Assembly: GCF_036884845.1 (NCBI RefSeq)
Contig: NZ_CP145732.1
Location: 6,356,501 to 6,420,500, forward strand
From: Pseudomonas sp. MAG733B
GTDB taxonomy: Bacteria; Pseudomonadota; Gammaproteobacteria; Pseudomonadales; Pseudomonadaceae
Direction of reading: 5' to 3'
DNA: 64,000 nucleotides
The notes beneath the pieces are model-generated. The model saw only the letters and a program-made list of their open reading frames with translations. It made no database searches and had not been told where the DNA came from. Positions within the stretch are counted from its first letter, which is position 1; each line of letters starts with the position of its first letter. This document shows, in pieces, positions 49,001 to 58,417 of the stretch. The position numbers were made by a program, and so were the translations under genes.

Positions 49001-49239
49001 GAGAACTTCGTCCGTGCTCGATGCTTGTGGCATCGGCTCACCTCACGCCGTCTTCTGGACAGTGTGTAGCTCGGGGGCCTGCGCATCCCCGGTGGGGGGG
49101 CGGCCGCGACTGGCCTGATTGGGCGAGCCGCACTGGACTGTTTGTCCGAGCAGTGATTCTGGTGATAAGAATAGGCTCGACGTGCCGGCAGATGATTGCG
49201 AAGATTGCTGAAATAAACATCACTTGCGCAATTTTTAAC
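48971..49239 (-). ncRNA. Candidate small RNA or remnant transcript
   Basis: A good minus-strand promoter, TTGTCA (49274-49269) and TATCTA (49251-49246) with a 17-base spacer, would start a transcript near 49239. It would end at the terminator at 48971-49000, giving about 270 nt. Within it GGGG/CCCC (49074-49090) and CGATGC-CACAA-GCATCG (49019-49035) hairpins can form. No reading frame in it has a ribosome-binding site or known domain. It may be a small RNA, or the promoter and terminator of a lost gene once controlled by the adjacent Lrp regulator. Confidence 0.4.
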
Positions 49240-49285
49240 CCTGGATAGATAATCTGCCGCAATAGATATGACAAGGGACCGTTTG

Positions 49286-49765
49286 ATGAGCAAACTCGAC
49301 CGATATGACCTGAGTATTTTGGCTGAATTGCAGCGCGATGCGCGCATCTCCAATCAGGAGCTGGCCGAACGCATCGGCCTGTCACCTTCGCCCTGCTCAC
49401 GTCGGGTCAAGCAACTGGAGGACGACGGCTACATCTCCCGTCAGGTCGCCCTGCTCGACCGCAAGATGCTCGGCCTGAGCCTGACGGCTTACGTGCTGAT
49501 CGGCATGGACCGGCATACGCCGGAGCGTTTCGAGAATTTCGAACAGGCCATCCGCACCTTGCCGCAAGTACTGGAATGCAGCCTGGTGACCGGGATGGAT
49601 GCCGACTATCAGCTCAAGGTCGTGGTGCCGGACATGGACCATTACCAGAAACTGCTCCTGGGGCATTTGACCCGGATTGAAGGTGTGACCAGTGTGCGGT
49701 CGAGTTTTGTGCTGAACCAGGTGTTGAACAGCACTGAGTTGCCGTTGACTCATCTGCGCAGCTGA
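49286..49765 (+). CDS. Lrp/AsnC-family transcriptional regulator
   Basis: The 159-residue product (ATG 49286) has an HTH with YDLSILAELQRDARISNQELAERIGLSPSPCSRRVKQLEDDGYIS at residues 6-50 and an AsnC effector domain ending VTSVRSSFVLNQVLNSTELPL. The CSRRV variant in the recognition helix is common in regulators of amino-acid catabolic genes such as those for methionine gamma-lyase or branched-chain keto acids. In many pseudomonads such a gene is divergent from its target, but here only a promoter and terminator remain on the opposite strand. Confidence 0.93.
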   Translation: MSKLDRYDLSILAELQRDARISNQELAERIGLSPSPCSRRVKQLEDDGYISRQVALLDRKMLGLSLTAYVLIGMDRHTPERFENFEQAIRTLPQVLECSLVTGMDADYQLKVVVPDMDHYQKLLLGHLTRIEGVTSVRSSFVLNQVLNSTELPLTHLRS

Positions 49766-49770
49766 GGACG

Positions 49771-49860
49771 CCATCGCGAGCAAGCTTTGCTCCTACAGAT
49801 CTGATGCGGATTCGTGACCAACGTAAACCTGTAGGAGCAAGGCTTGCCCGCGATGGGGCC
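49771..49860. repeat. REPIN downstream of the Lrp gene
   Basis: CCATCGCGAGCAAGCTTTGCTCCTACAG and the imperfect inverted copy CTGTAGGAGCAAGGCTTGCCCGCGATGG are about 35 bases apart. It starts five bases after the Lrp stop and could end that transcript. Confidence 0.88.
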
Positions 49861-49971
49861 GGCACAGGCGACGAATAGCTGCGACACACCGCCGCAGGTC
49901 AATACTGCACTCAGCCTGCCGGGCGTATACTTCCCGCGCCCTTTTAGCCTCGCCTGCGCTGGAGAAGTTCG

Positions 49972-50181
49972 ATGGATCCTGCAGTATTCGAAGAGTGGAT
50001 GATGACCGGACTGGTCAGCATCCTGATCATTTTCATGGGTTTCATCGTCTGGGATCTGGCGAAGAAGTCCAAGGCCGGGCGTTTTGGCTCGTTCATTCTG
50101 TTCTTCGTGCTAGGCCTTGGCGTGGCGGCGTTCGTGATTAAGAGCGTGGTGATCGGCCTGATTGAATCCGGCTCGTTATAA
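49972..50181 (+). CDS. DUF2788 small membrane protein
   Basis: The 69-residue product has two hydrophobic helices, [20 protein letters not shown] (about residues 11-30) and [26 protein letters not shown] (about 39-64), joined by a short basic loop KKSKAGRF. This matches the DUF2788 family of small inner-membrane proteins with unknown function. It has a GGAG ribosome-binding site before ATG 49972. The 3' end overlaps the convergent rluE gene by six bases. Confidence 0.9.
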   Translation: MDPAVFEEWMMTGLVSILIIFMGFIVWDLAKKSKAGRFGSFILFFVLGLGVAAFVIKSVVIGLIESGSL

Positions 50182-50811
50182 GCGCGCCGGCACTTCTTTC
50201 CACTGGCCCTGATCGAGCCCATCGATGGTCCAGTCACCGATCCTGACCCGCACCAGCCGCAACGTCGGCAAGCCGACCGCCGCGGTCATGCGCCGCACCT
50301 GACGGTTGCGTCCTTCGCGAATGATCAACTCCAGCCAACTGGTCGGCACGCTTTTACGAAAGCGGACTGGCGGGTTGCGTGGCCACAGTTCAGGCTCATC
50401 CAGTTGCCGCGCCTCGGCGGGCAGGGTCATGCCGTCGTTCAACTCCACGCCATCACGCAAACGCTGAAGCTGCTCGGCGCTCGGCTCGCCTTCCACCTGC
50501 ACCCAATAAGTCTTGGCCAGTTTGTGCTTGGGGTCGGCGATGCGTGCCTGAAGCTGACCATCGTTGGTCAACAGCAGCAAACCTTCGCTGTCGCGATCCA
50601 GCCGTCCGGCCGGATAAATCCCCGGAATCTCGATGTAATCCTTGAGTGTCGCGCGCCCTTCGCCGTCGCTGAATTGCGTCAGCACATCGAACGGTTTGTT
50701 GAACAGGATCAGCTTCGGCTCCGCTGGCGGCGCCTTGGCGACACGACGCGTGGCTGAAGGAGAAGGGTTCGCGCCAGGACGGCGGGAAACGGGACGTTGA
50801 GGACGGGACAT
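50176..50811 (-). CDS. rluE: 23S rRNA pseudouridine synthase RluE
   Basis: The 211-residue enzyme isomerises a uridine in 23S rRNA (U2457 in E. coli). It belongs to the RsuA/RluB/E/F group: [13 protein letters not shown] near residue 36, the catalytic aspartate in [20 protein letters not shown] near 70, and the terminal [32 protein letters not shown]. Unlike RsuA and RluB it has no S4 domain. Instead the first 30 residues are a basic disordered tail ([20 protein letters not shown]), which agrees with RluE. Confidence 0.94.
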   Translation of the reverse strand: MSRPQRPVSRRPGANPSPSATRRVAKAPPAEPKLILFNKPFDVLTQFSDGEGRATLKDYIEIPGIYPAGRLDRDSEGLLLLTNDGQLQARIADPKHKLAKTYWVQVEGEPSAEQLQRLRDGVELNDGMTLPAEARQLDEPELWPRNPPVRFRKSVPTSWLELIIREGRNRQVRRMTAAVGLPTLRLVRVRIGDWTIDGLDQGQWKEVPARL

Positions 50812-50882
50812 GGCGAAGAGAACATCTAGCGGTCAGGGCTGCTAATGCTAGTGCCCCAACCGCCAAATGACCATGACAACCG

Positions 50883-52382
50883 TTAGCGGAACGGCGGTTC
50901 GTCGAAGCTGCGCAGTTTGCGCGAGTGCAGCGAGTTGAGCTCGGTACGCAGCAGATCCACCGCTTCGATACCGATCTTCAAGTGCTGGCTGACCGCGCGC
51001 TCATAGAACGCGTTGGCCGAACCCGGCAACTTGATTTCGCTGTGCAGCGGCTTGTCCGAGACGCAGAGCAATGTGCCATACGGCACCCGCAAGCGATAAC
51101 CCTGGGCGGCGATGGTGCCGCTTTCCATGTCCACCGCCACGGCGCGGGACAGGTTGATCAGCGGCCGTTCCTGGGCCCAGCGCAATTCCCAGTTACGGTC
51201 GTCGTAGGTCAGCACGGTGCCGGTACGCAGGCGTTTCTTCAGCTCGTCGCCCTTCTCGCCAGTGATGTTCGCCGCCGCTTGTTGCAAAGCCATCTGCACT
51301 TCGGCCAAGGCCGGGATCGGAATATTTGGCGGCACCACGCGGTCAAGAATCCCGTCGCGACGCATGTAAGCGTGGGCCAGCACGTAATCGCCAATTGTCT
51401 GCGACTGACGCAACCCGCCGCAGTGGCCGATCATCAGCCAGCAATGCGGACGCAGCACCGCCAGGTGATCGGTGATGTTCTTGGCATTGGACGGGCCAAC
51501 GCCGATGTTCACCAGCGTCACGCCGTGGCCGTCGGTGGCGATCAGGTGATAGGCCGGCATCTGGTAACGGTGCCAGACCACACCAGCGGCGATGGCCGAT
51601 GCCTCGCCGTGATCCATGCTCTTTTCGATGATCACGTTGCCCGGCAACACCATGCGCACGAAACGTGGATCGCTGCGCAACTGCTCCAGACCATGGACGA
51701 TGAACTGGTCGACGTAGCGGTGATAGTTGGTCAGCAGGATCCACGGCTGCACATGACGCCAGTCGCTGCCGGTGTAATGCACCAATCGGCGCAGGGAGAA
51801 ATCCACCCGCGCCGCGTCAAACAAGGCCAGCGGCAGCGGATCGGTGTTTTCCCAGTCGTACAAACCGTCGGCAATGCCGTCGGTCGCGGCCGACAGGTCG
51901 GTACTCGGGAATACCCGCGCCAGCACGGCAGCGGTAACGCCGGAGCCGGCCAGTTCATCGCCCTGCTCGACCACATACGGATAAGGAATGTTCTGCACGC
52001 TGACACCGACTTCGACGGTCACGGTGAAGTCGTGCATCAAAGGAACCAGCTGTTCCAGCAAGTATTTACGGAAAGCCGCTGGATGAGTGACGGTGACGCT
52101 GTAGGTGCCTGGCAACTGGACCTTGGCGTAGGCGCGGGTGGTCTGCGGGACTTCGCCCTGGCAATGATAGGTCAGGCGCAATTCGGGATAACGGAACAAT
52201 GCCCGCTGCTCGGCATCCGGCTCGACGCGATCCTTGAGATAACGCTTGAGCGCCTGATTCAGCGCGGTGGTTGCACGATTGTGCAAGAGCGCAAGCCGAT
52301 CCACGGCTTGCTCGGCGGTTTGAACGACAATAAAAGCTTCGGTCACGATCAGCATCCTGTGTTCTGACTTGCAGACCTTCAT
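50883..52382 (-). CDS. amn: AMP nucleosidase
   Basis: The 499-residue enzyme hydrolyses AMP to adenine and ribose 5-phosphate and so adjusts the adenylate pool. It has the Amn-specific N-terminal domain (AEQAVDRLALLHNRATTALNQALKRYLKDR, from about residue 20). The nucleoside-phosphorylase-like C-terminal domain includes VNIGVGPSNAKNITDHLAVLRPHCWLMIGHCGGLRQSQ near 300 and AVDMESGTIAAQGYRLRVPYGTLLCVSDKPLHSEIKLPG near 420. Length is as usual (about 484-500). ATG 52382 is the longest start; an alternative is ATG 52355 (MLIVTEAF), and neither has a strong ribosome-binding site. Confidence 0.95.
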   Translation of the reverse strand: MKVCKSEHRMLIVTEAFIVVQTAEQAVDRLALLHNRATTALNQALKRYLKDRVEPDAEQRALFRYPELRLTYHCQGEVPQTTRAYAKVQLPGTYSVTVTHPAAFRKYLLEQLVPLMHDFTVTVEVGVSVQNIPYPYVVEQGDELAGSGVTAAVLARVFPSTDLSAATDGIADGLYDWENTDPLPLALFDAARVDFSLRRLVHYTGSDWRHVQPWILLTNYHRYVDQFIVHGLEQLRSDPRFVRMVLPGNVIIEKSMDHGEASAIAAGVVWHRYQMPAYHLIATDGHGVTLVNIGVGPSNAKNITDHLAVLRPHCWLMIGHCGGLRQSQTIGDYVLAHAYMRRDGILDRVVPPNIPIPALAEVQMALQQAAANITGEKGDELKKRLRTGTVLTYDDRNWELRWAQERPLINLSRAVAVDMESGTIAAQGYRLRVPYGTLLCVSDKPLHSEIKLPGSANAFYERAVSQHLKIGIEAVDLLRTELNSLHSRKLRSFDEPPFR

Positions 52383-52438
52383 CTTGCCTGCATCGCTGCG
52401 TCACGGGAACAGTGGCATTTACTGTGTACTGAGAATAA

Positions 52439-52530
52439 CTGTGGGAGCGAGCTTGCTCGCGATGACGATCTGACATTCAACATATGTGTTGACTGTCACG
52501 CCGCCATCGCGAGCAAGCTCGCTCCCACAG
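52439..52530. repeat. REPIN between amn and the acyl-CoA dehydrogenase gene
   Basis: CTGTGGGAGCGAGCTTGCTCGCGATG and its perfect inverted copy flank a 42-base core. It separates two genes read in the same (minus) direction, ending 14 bases before the acyl-CoA dehydrogenase stop. Confidence 0.92.
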
Positions 52531-52543
52531 GGTTTTGTGGTGG

Positions 52544-54193
52544 TCAGTAGTTCTGTGGACTCGAACGGGCGACGATGGCTTCCACATCCAACCCACGCGG
52601 CAACGCACCGTAAACCCGGCCACCGCCATTCAGGCGACTGGCAATAAAGGCATCACTGACCAGCGAATTCCCCGCCTCCAGCAACAGCTTGGCCTGCAAC
52701 CCAAGCGCAATGTCTTCAGTCAATTGCCGCGCGCGATACTGAATGTCGCTGGTGTCCTTGAACGCCGCCTGCAATTGATGGATATGCGCAGCCAGGCGCT
52801 TGTCACCATGGCCATCACCCAACTCGCTGAACAACGCATCCAGCACACCCGATTCTTTCGACAAGGCCCGCAGTACGTCGAGGCATTGCACGTTGCCGGA
52901 ACCTTCCCACGTCGAATTGACCGGTGCCTCGCGATACAGACGCGGCAGGATGCTGTCTTCGACATACCCCGCCCCGCCCATGCACTCGGCAGCTTCGTTG
53001 ATCATGGCCGGCGCGCGTTTGCAGATCCAGTATTTGCCCACCGCCGTCACCAGCCGGGCGAATTTCGCTTCCTGCGAATCGTCCAGATGATCCAGCGCCC
53101 GGCCCATGCGCAGGCTCAACGCCAGCGCGGCTTCGCTTTCCAGCGCCAGATCCGCCAGCACGTTCTGCATCAACGGCTGTTCACTGAGCAACTTGCCGCC
53201 GACCGAGCGGTGAGCGCAGTGATGGCTGGCCTGGGTCAGCGCCTGGCGCATCAGGGAACTGGAACCGACCATGCAATCGAAGCGAGTCATGGCGACCATT
53301 TCGATGATGGTCGGAACCCCACGCCCCTCTTCGCCGACCATCCACGCCAGCGCGCCCCGGAACTCCACTTCGCTGGACGCGTTGGAGCAGTTGCCGAGTT
53401 TGTTCTTCAAACGCTGGATGTAGAACTGATTGCGCGTGTCGTCCGGACGATGGCGCGGCAGCAGGAAACAGGTCAGGCCCTTGTCGGTCTGCGCCAGGGT
53501 CAGGAAGGCATCGCACATCGGCGCCGAACAGAACCACTTGTGGCCCACCAGTTCATACGCCTGGCCCGGACCGCTGGCGCCCACCGGATAAGCCTTGGTG
53601 GTGTTGGCCCGCACGTCGGTGCCGCCCTGTTTCTCGGTCATGGCCATGCCAATGGTGACCCCGGCCTTGTGGGCCATGCCGACATTGCGCGGGTCGTATT
53701 CGGTGGCGAGGATCTTCGGCAGCCATTTTTCCGCCAGATCCGGTTGCAAGCGCATCGCCGGGACGCTGGCGAAGGTCATGGTCAGCGGGCAGCCGCTGCC
53801 GGCTTCGGCCTGGCTGTGCAGGTAAGTCATGGAGGCGCGGGCGACGTGGGCGCCGTCCTGCGGATGAGCCCAGGGCAATGAAGTCAGGCCATGCTCGACC
53901 GCCGTACGCATCAGTTCGTGATAGGCCGGATGAAACTCCACCAGATCAATACGATGACCGTAGCGGTCATGGCTGCTGAACACCGGTTTATTCTGGTTGG
54001 CCAAAAAACCCGCTTCCATCAACGGCCCGCCGGCCAGTGCGCCGTAAGCGTCGATCCGCGATTCGGCCCAACCGGCCCCGAAGCGCCGCGACCACTCCTG
54101 CAATGGCAAGTCGATGCGATACAGGTTGGCGCCATCCAGTGACGGCGGCTGGTTGGTGACTTCGTGGGTTTCGGCGAACTGATGCAGGTTCAT
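52544..54193 (-). CDS. AidB-like acyl-CoA dehydrogenase family flavoprotein
   Basis: The 549-residue product (ATG 54193, MNLHQFAETHEVTNQPP) is of the AidB branch, whose N-terminus NQPPSLDGANLYRIDLPLQEWSRRFGAGW is diagnostic. Later signatures are GMAMTEKQGGTDVRANTTKAYPV near residue 180, KLGNCSNASSEVEFRGALAWMVGEEGRGV near 280, CMGGAGYVEDSILPRLYREAPVNSTWEGSGNVQCLDVLRAL near 440. E. coli AidB binds DNA and is induced by alkylating agents; enzymatic activity is weak. In P. aeruginosa the orthologue (PA3972) occupies the same place beside ladS. The long C-terminal helical part fits AidB (541 residues). Confidence 0.93.
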   Translation of the reverse strand: MNLHQFAETHEVTNQPPSLDGANLYRIDLPLQEWSRRFGAGWAESRIDAYGALAGGPLMEAGFLANQNKPVFSSHDRYGHRIDLVEFHPAYHELMRTAVEHGLTSLPWAHPQDGAHVARASMTYLHSQAEAGSGCPLTMTFASVPAMRLQPDLAEKWLPKILATEYDPRNVGMAHKAGVTIGMAMTEKQGGTDVRANTTKAYPVGASGPGQAYELVGHKWFCSAPMCDAFLTLAQTDKGLTCFLLPRHRPDDTRNQFYIQRLKNKLGNCSNASSEVEFRGALAWMVGEEGRGVPTIIEMVAMTRFDCMVGSSSLMRQALTQASHHCAHRSVGGKLLSEQPLMQNVLADLALESEAALALSLRMGRALDHLDDSQEAKFARLVTAVGKYWICKRAPAMINEAAECMGGAGYVEDSILPRLYREAPVNSTWEGSGNVQCLDVLRALSKESGVLDALFSELGDGHGDKRLAAHIHQLQAAFKDTSDIQYRARQLTEDIALGLQAKLLLEAGNSLVSDAFIASRLNGGGRVYGALPRGLDVEAIVARSSPQNY

Positions 54194-54267
54194 GACAGGG
54201 CTCCTTTGGTCAGCCAAGGGAGTTCAGTTAAGCACCGCCCCATGACCGATCAAAGTGTCATACACGC

Positions 54268-56652
54268 CTAAATGTCGGCGCTTTCGCCCTGCTTTGGACA
54301 GAGCACCCGGCGATAGAGTGCAGCCTGCAAGTCTTCGAATTTTACCGGTTTGCTCAGATGATCGATCAGCGCGCCGGTCGGGCAACGCTCCCGATCCACG
54401 CCCAGGGCGATCACGAATACCGGCAATTCGGCGCAGCCGGGCAAGGCGCGGATCTGGCAGCAAACCGACACGCCGTCCAGCGGCTGCAGATCGCAATCGA
54501 GCAATACCGCGTCAAAGCTTTCATGCTGCAGGAAATCCAGCGCAGCTCTGCCGGTATCAGCGGTACGCACCCGGAACCCGAGCTTGAGCAACATGCCGCG
54601 CATCACCAATTGATTGATGTTGTTGTCATCCACCAGCAGCACGGTGCAATCCTGCGGCAGTCGCAGGCGCGGAAAGTCCCGAGTCATGAAAGGCGCTGAC
54701 GGAACCTCGACGGCCGGGACTTCGAACTCGACGTCGAGTTGGAAGCGACTGCCACGCCCGGGCTCGGAGCGGTGCGTCAGGCGGCCACCGAGCAATTCCA
54801 CCAGTTGCCGGCAGATCGCCAGGCCGACACCCAGTCCGCCGTATTCGCGGGTCATCGAACTGTCGAGTTGGAAGAACCGCTGATACATCGTCGCCTCGCC
54901 CAGATCGGTAAAACCGATCCCGGTGTCGATCACCGCAAAGGACAACGCCAGGCGATCGGGATTGACCGTTTTGCCGGTCACCCGCAGCGCCAAGCCACCG
55001 ACCCGGGTGAACTTGATGGCGTTATCCAACAGGCACTCCAGGCATTGCGCCAACTTGGCGCTGTCGCCGTGCAAGCGATCCGGCACGCCCGGTGCCACGT
55101 CGACCTTGAAGTCCAGCGACTTGCTCGACGCATTGCCGTCGAACTGCACGCGCAACGCCTCGACCACGCCGCGCAGACTGAAGGTCGACGGGGTGGCCTT
55201 GAGCTTGCCGGCCTGCAACTCGGTCAGCGTGAGGATGCCGTTGACCATGCGCATCATGTCCCGCGCCGAGCCGGCGGCCGTTTGCTGGTATTGCTCAAGC
55301 TCCGGGTCCATTTCAACGGTTTGCATCAGCTCCAGCGAACCGATCACACCGTTCATCGGCGTGCGCAATTCATGGGTCAGGGTCGCGAGGAATTCATCCT
55401 TGAGCTGGTTACTGCGCGCCAGTTGCTGGTTGAGGACTTCGAGTTTTTGCCCGGCGTCGAGCAGGGTTTGCGCCTGCTGCTCGCGCATGGCGTTGATGCG
55501 GTCGGCCAGCGCCAGGGACAGCAACGCCACTTCGATGGCCGAGCCGATCTGGCTGGAGTACATGGTCAGGAACACGTTCGGCAGATAACCCAGCACCATC
55601 AGGGTATTGACGATGCCGCCAAGCAGGAACGCCGACCAGGCAATGATGAAATAACGCGCAACCCGCAGCCCACGCAGCCAGGCGAATATCCCCGCGGCAA
55701 AAATCACCACGGTGAAGGTCAGCGCCAGGGCCGTTGCCAGACGCAAGGCCAAGGCATAACTGGTCATCAGCGACAGGCCGACCACCAACGCACTGAACGC
55801 CACCAACGCCAGCAACAATCGGTCAAGCCAGCGACTGTGGGTGGCCGTCTGCAAAAAGCTGCGAGCGAACTGGCTGCCGAACAGTCCGGCACAGCCGATG
55901 AAAAACGGCGTCGCCGCATTGGCCCACCAGGGATTGTTCGGCCAGAAGTACTGCACGGCCGCGCCGTTCACCGACAACTGATACAGACCGAACGAGGCGA
56001 TGTAGAAGATGTAATAGAGGTAACTGGTGTCGCGCACGCTGAGGTAGATGAACAGGTTGTAGACCAGCATCCCCAGCAACACACCGTAGATCAGGCCCAG
56101 TACATACAGCCGAATGGGCTGTTCTTCGAGGTACGCGGTGCTCGACCATAACGTCACCGGCGCCTGGATCGAGCCTTGGCTTTGTAGGCGCAGGTACACG
56201 GTTTGCGCTTGGCCGGGGGTGAAATCGAGGCTGAACAGATAGTTGTTCTGGCGGATCTCGCGAGTGGCGAACGGCAAGGCATCGCCGGTCTGGCGAACCG
56301 ATTGATAGTTGCCGGCCGAATCAGGCAAGTACAGGTCGAGGTGATCGAGGGGCGGATAGGCCAGTTCCAGCAGCCAGGTCCGTTGCGCCGCCGGGTTGGT
56401 CGGGCGGTATTGCAGGTCGATCTTCAGCCAGAACACTGAACGCGAGTATCCGGCATTGAGGGTGGCTTTATCGTGGGCTTTGAAGTTACCGGTTGCTGCT
56501 TGCGCACGCACATCCGCGATGGTCGCATGGCCACCGGCGTCTTCGAACACTTGCAGGGATCGGCCCAGGGGGAGGCTTTGAGTGAACTCATCGAATTCGA
56601 CGGCGCTCGCCAACAAGGGCAAACACAATAGCAACATCAGCAAATAGCGCAT
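54268..56652 (-). CDS. ladS: Hybrid sensor histidine kinase LadS
   Basis: The 794-residue hybrid kinase has the LadS layout and length. A signal peptide (residues 1-17) leads into a periplasmic 7TMR-DISMED2 domain (about 25-170), followed by seven membrane helices (about 180-380), HisKA with phospho-acceptor H427 in LATLTHELRTPMNG, and HATPase with DTGIGF near 577 and GGLGVGLAICRQL near 605. A receiver domain follows from 668, with D719 in VLLDCDLQPLDG. LadS feeds GacS/GacA and so the Rsm small RNAs that switch between planktonic and biofilm life. The position beside amn, the acyl-CoA dehydrogenase and thiD-thiE-hemL matches P. aeruginosa PA3974. The receiver motif (LQPLDG) departs from the common MPxMDG. 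Confidence 0.93.
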   Translation of the reverse strand: MRYLLMLLLCLPLLASAVEFDEFTQSLPLGRSLQVFEDAGGHATIADVRAQAATGNFKAHDKATLNAGYSRSVFWLKIDLQYRPTNPAAQRTWLLELAYPPLDHLDLYLPDSAGNYQSVRQTGDALPFATREIRQNNYLFSLDFTPGQAQTVYLRLQSQGSIQAPVTLWSSTAYLEEQPIRLYVLGLIYGVLLGMLVYNLFIYLSVRDTSYLYYIFYIASFGLYQLSVNGAAVQYFWPNNPWWANAATPFFIGCAGLFGSQFARSFLQTATHSRWLDRLLLALVAFSALVVGLSLMTSYALALRLATALALTFTVVIFAAGIFAWLRGLRVARYFIIAWSAFLLGGIVNTLMVLGYLPNVFLTMYSSQIGSAIEVALLSLALADRINAMREQQAQTLLDAGQKLEVLNQQLARSNQLKDEFLATLTHELRTPMNGVIGSLELMQTVEMDPELEQYQQTAAGSARDMMRMVNGILTLTELQAGKLKATPSTFSLRGVVEALRVQFDGNASSKSLDFKVDVAPGVPDRLHGDSAKLAQCLECLLDNAIKFTRVGGLALRVTGKTVNPDRLALSFAVIDTGIGFTDLGEATMYQRFFQLDSSMTREYGGLGVGLAICRQLVELLGGRLTHRSEPGRGSRFQLDVEFEVPAVEVPSAPFMTRDFPRLRLPQDCTVLLVDDNNINQLVMRGMLLKLGFRVRTADTGRAALDFLQHESFDAVLLDCDLQPLDGVSVCCQIRALPGCAELPVFVIALGVDRERCPTGALIDHLSKPVKFEDLQAALYRRVLCPKQGESADI

Positions 56653-56954
56653 TTATGCCCCAGCGTGGCCTGTCCGGTCCTGTCAGGAAGCCCCCCATTC
56701 CTTTTGAGTAGACGTAAAACCGGTGTTACCTGTTATTGGTTTGGATCCACTCTAGCATAGCCGTTGATGGCCATTGAGCACTATAGAAATTTTTCTTACA
56801 AAGGCTCTAGAACGGGCGTTCCAGCGAAGATATTTGAGATAGAGCTGTTGAGTCGGTCAGATCGCGAAAACACCGCGAAAACGCCGCTGTTTTCCTGTTC
56901 CGAGTTTATGGGTCGGCCCCCGAAAAAAGATGTTTGGTGGTAAGCTCGCGCACC
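56653..56954. other. ladS-thiD intergenic region
   Basis: These 302 bases separate the divergent ladS and thiD genes. A hairpin can form from GAAAACA (56866-56872) and TGTTTTC (56888-56894) with GCG-AAAA-CGC inside. No thiamine-pyrophosphate riboswitch motif (such as CTGAGA with its partner element) is present before thiD. No reading frame with coding character is seen. Confidence 0.6.
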
Positions 56955-57752
56955 ATGAATATCTACAGCTCTCGCCCCGTTGTCCTCTGTCTCTCCGGCC
57001 ACGACCCAAGTGGTGGCGCCGGCTTGCAGGCAGATATCGAAGCCCTGCTCGCTCAGGGTTGCCATGCGGCTCCGGCCGTCACCGCCCTGACCGTGCAAGA
57101 CACCGTCAATGTCACTGACTTTCGCGTCCTCGACCGTGAGTGGGTGTTGGCCCAGGCCAATGCCGTGCTCAACGACTCCGAAGTCGCTGCCGTCAAACTG
57201 GGCATGCTCGGTTCCCTGGAAATGGTCGACACCGTAGTCGAACTGCTCTCGGCGCACCCGCACTTGCCAGTGGTCTGCGACCCGGTGCTGCGCGCCGGCG
57301 GTGGCGGACGATTGGGCAAGGACGAAGTCGGCTACGCCATGCGCGAACGCCTGCTGCCCCTGTCGATCATTGCGACCCCTAACCTTCCCGAAGCCCGGAT
57401 CCTCGCCGAACTGCCTGAAGGCACGGCGGACGAGTGCGCTGAAAAACTCCTGCCGTTCGTCAAACACCTGCTGATCACCGGCGGGCATGGCGACGAAACC
57501 GAAATCCACAATCGCCTGTACAGCCGCGACGGCTTGCGCGAAACCTACACCTGCCAGCGTCTGCCGGGCAGCTATCACGGTTCCGGCTGCACCCTGGCCA
57601 GCGCGCTGGCCGGTCGTCTGGCCCAGGGCGAAAACCTCGCCAGCGCCGTACAGACTGCACTTAACTACACGTGGCGCACCCTGCGTGATGCCGAGCAGTT
57701 GGGCAAAGGTCAGTTCGTGCCGCGCCGCCTGCCACTGGACTTCTGTTCGTAA
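56955..57752 (+). CDS. thiD: Hydroxymethylpyrimidine/phosphomethylpyrimidine kinase ThiD
   Basis: The 265-residue kinase phosphorylates HMP and HMP-P to give HMP-PP for thiamine synthesis. It has the ribokinase-like signatures LCLSGHDPSGGAGLQADIEAL near residue 14, PAVTALTVQDT near 48, VCDPVLRAGGGGRL near 105 and the C-terminal anion-hole motif GSYHGSGCTLASALAGRLAQGE near 215. ATG 56955 fits the domain start. ThiE follows 31 bases downstream, so thiD-thiE are probably one transcript that also runs on to hemL. Confidence 0.96.
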   Translation: MNIYSSRPVVLCLSGHDPSGGAGLQADIEALLAQGCHAAPAVTALTVQDTVNVTDFRVLDREWVLAQANAVLNDSEVAAVKLGMLGSLEMVDTVVELLSAHPHLPVVCDPVLRAGGGGRLGKDEVGYAMRERLLPLSIIATPNLPEARILAELPEGTADECAEKLLPFVKHLLITGGHGDETEIHNRLYSRDGLRETYTCQRLPGSYHGSGCTLASALAGRLAQGENLASAVQTALNYTWRTLRDAEQLGKGQFVPRRLPLDFCS

Positions 57753-57783
57753 CTTCAATGAGTGATGCGGTGAGGCTTGCCTG

Positions 57784-58407
57784 ATGAAACTACGTGGCCT
57801 GTACGCCATTACCGACAGCCAGCTACTGGCCGGTAGATTTCTTTCGTACGTGGAGGCGGCGCTGGAAGGCGGCGTCACCCTGCTGCAATACCGCGACAAG
57901 AGCAGCGACGAGGCCCGTCGTCTGCGCGAGGCCGAAGCCCTGCGCGATTTGTGTGAACGCTACAAGACCCAGTTGATCATCAATGACGACGCCGAGCTGG
58001 CTGCTCGCCTGAACGTCGGCGTGCACCTGGGCCAGACCGACGGCCCACTGTCGCCGACTCGCGCCCTGCTCGGTTCCAAAGCGATCATCGGCTCGACCTG
58101 CCACGCGCAAATCGAACTGGCTGAGCAAGCCACAAAAGAAGGCGCCAGTTACGTCGCCTTCGGCCGCTTCTTCAATTCCAACACCAAGCCCGGCGCGCCG
58201 ACCTGTAGTCTCGAACTGCTCGACCAGGCCCGCCAGCAATTGCATCTGCCGATCTGCGCGATTGGCGGCATCACCCTGGACAACGCCGCCCCGCTGGTGG
58301 CCCATGGGGTCGACCTGCTGGCCGTGGTGCACGGCCTGTTTGGCGCAGAGAACACGGCTGAAGTGACCCGTCGTGCCCGCGCCTTCAATGAATTATTCAA
58401 AGTCTGA
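57784..58407 (+). CDS. thiE: Thiamine-phosphate synthase ThiE
   Basis: The 207-residue TIM-barrel enzyme joins HMP-PP and thiazole phosphate into thiamine phosphate. It shows [15 protein letters not shown] at the start, [15 protein letters not shown] near residue 35, [24 protein letters not shown] near 65 (phosphate and magnesium contacts), [28 protein letters not shown], and [24 protein letters not shown] near 165. Length and order are normal. It lies between thiD and hemL, with ten bases to the hemL start. Confidence 0.97.
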   Translation: MKLRGLYAITDSQLLAGRFLSYVEAALEGGVTLLQYRDKSSDEARRLREAEALRDLCERYKTQLIINDDAELAARLNVGVHLGQTDGPLSPTRALLGSKAIIGSTCHAQIELAEQATKEGASYVAFGRFFNSNTKPGAPTCSLELLDQARQQLHLPICAIGGITLDNAAPLVAHGVDLLAVVHGLFGAENTAEVTRRARAFNELFKV

Positions 58408-58417
58408 GAACCCGATC

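Noticed and set aside
56653..56954. Thiamine-pyrophosphate riboswitch before thiD
   Set aside because: The conserved CTGAGA and partner segment of the THI element are not present in this interval.
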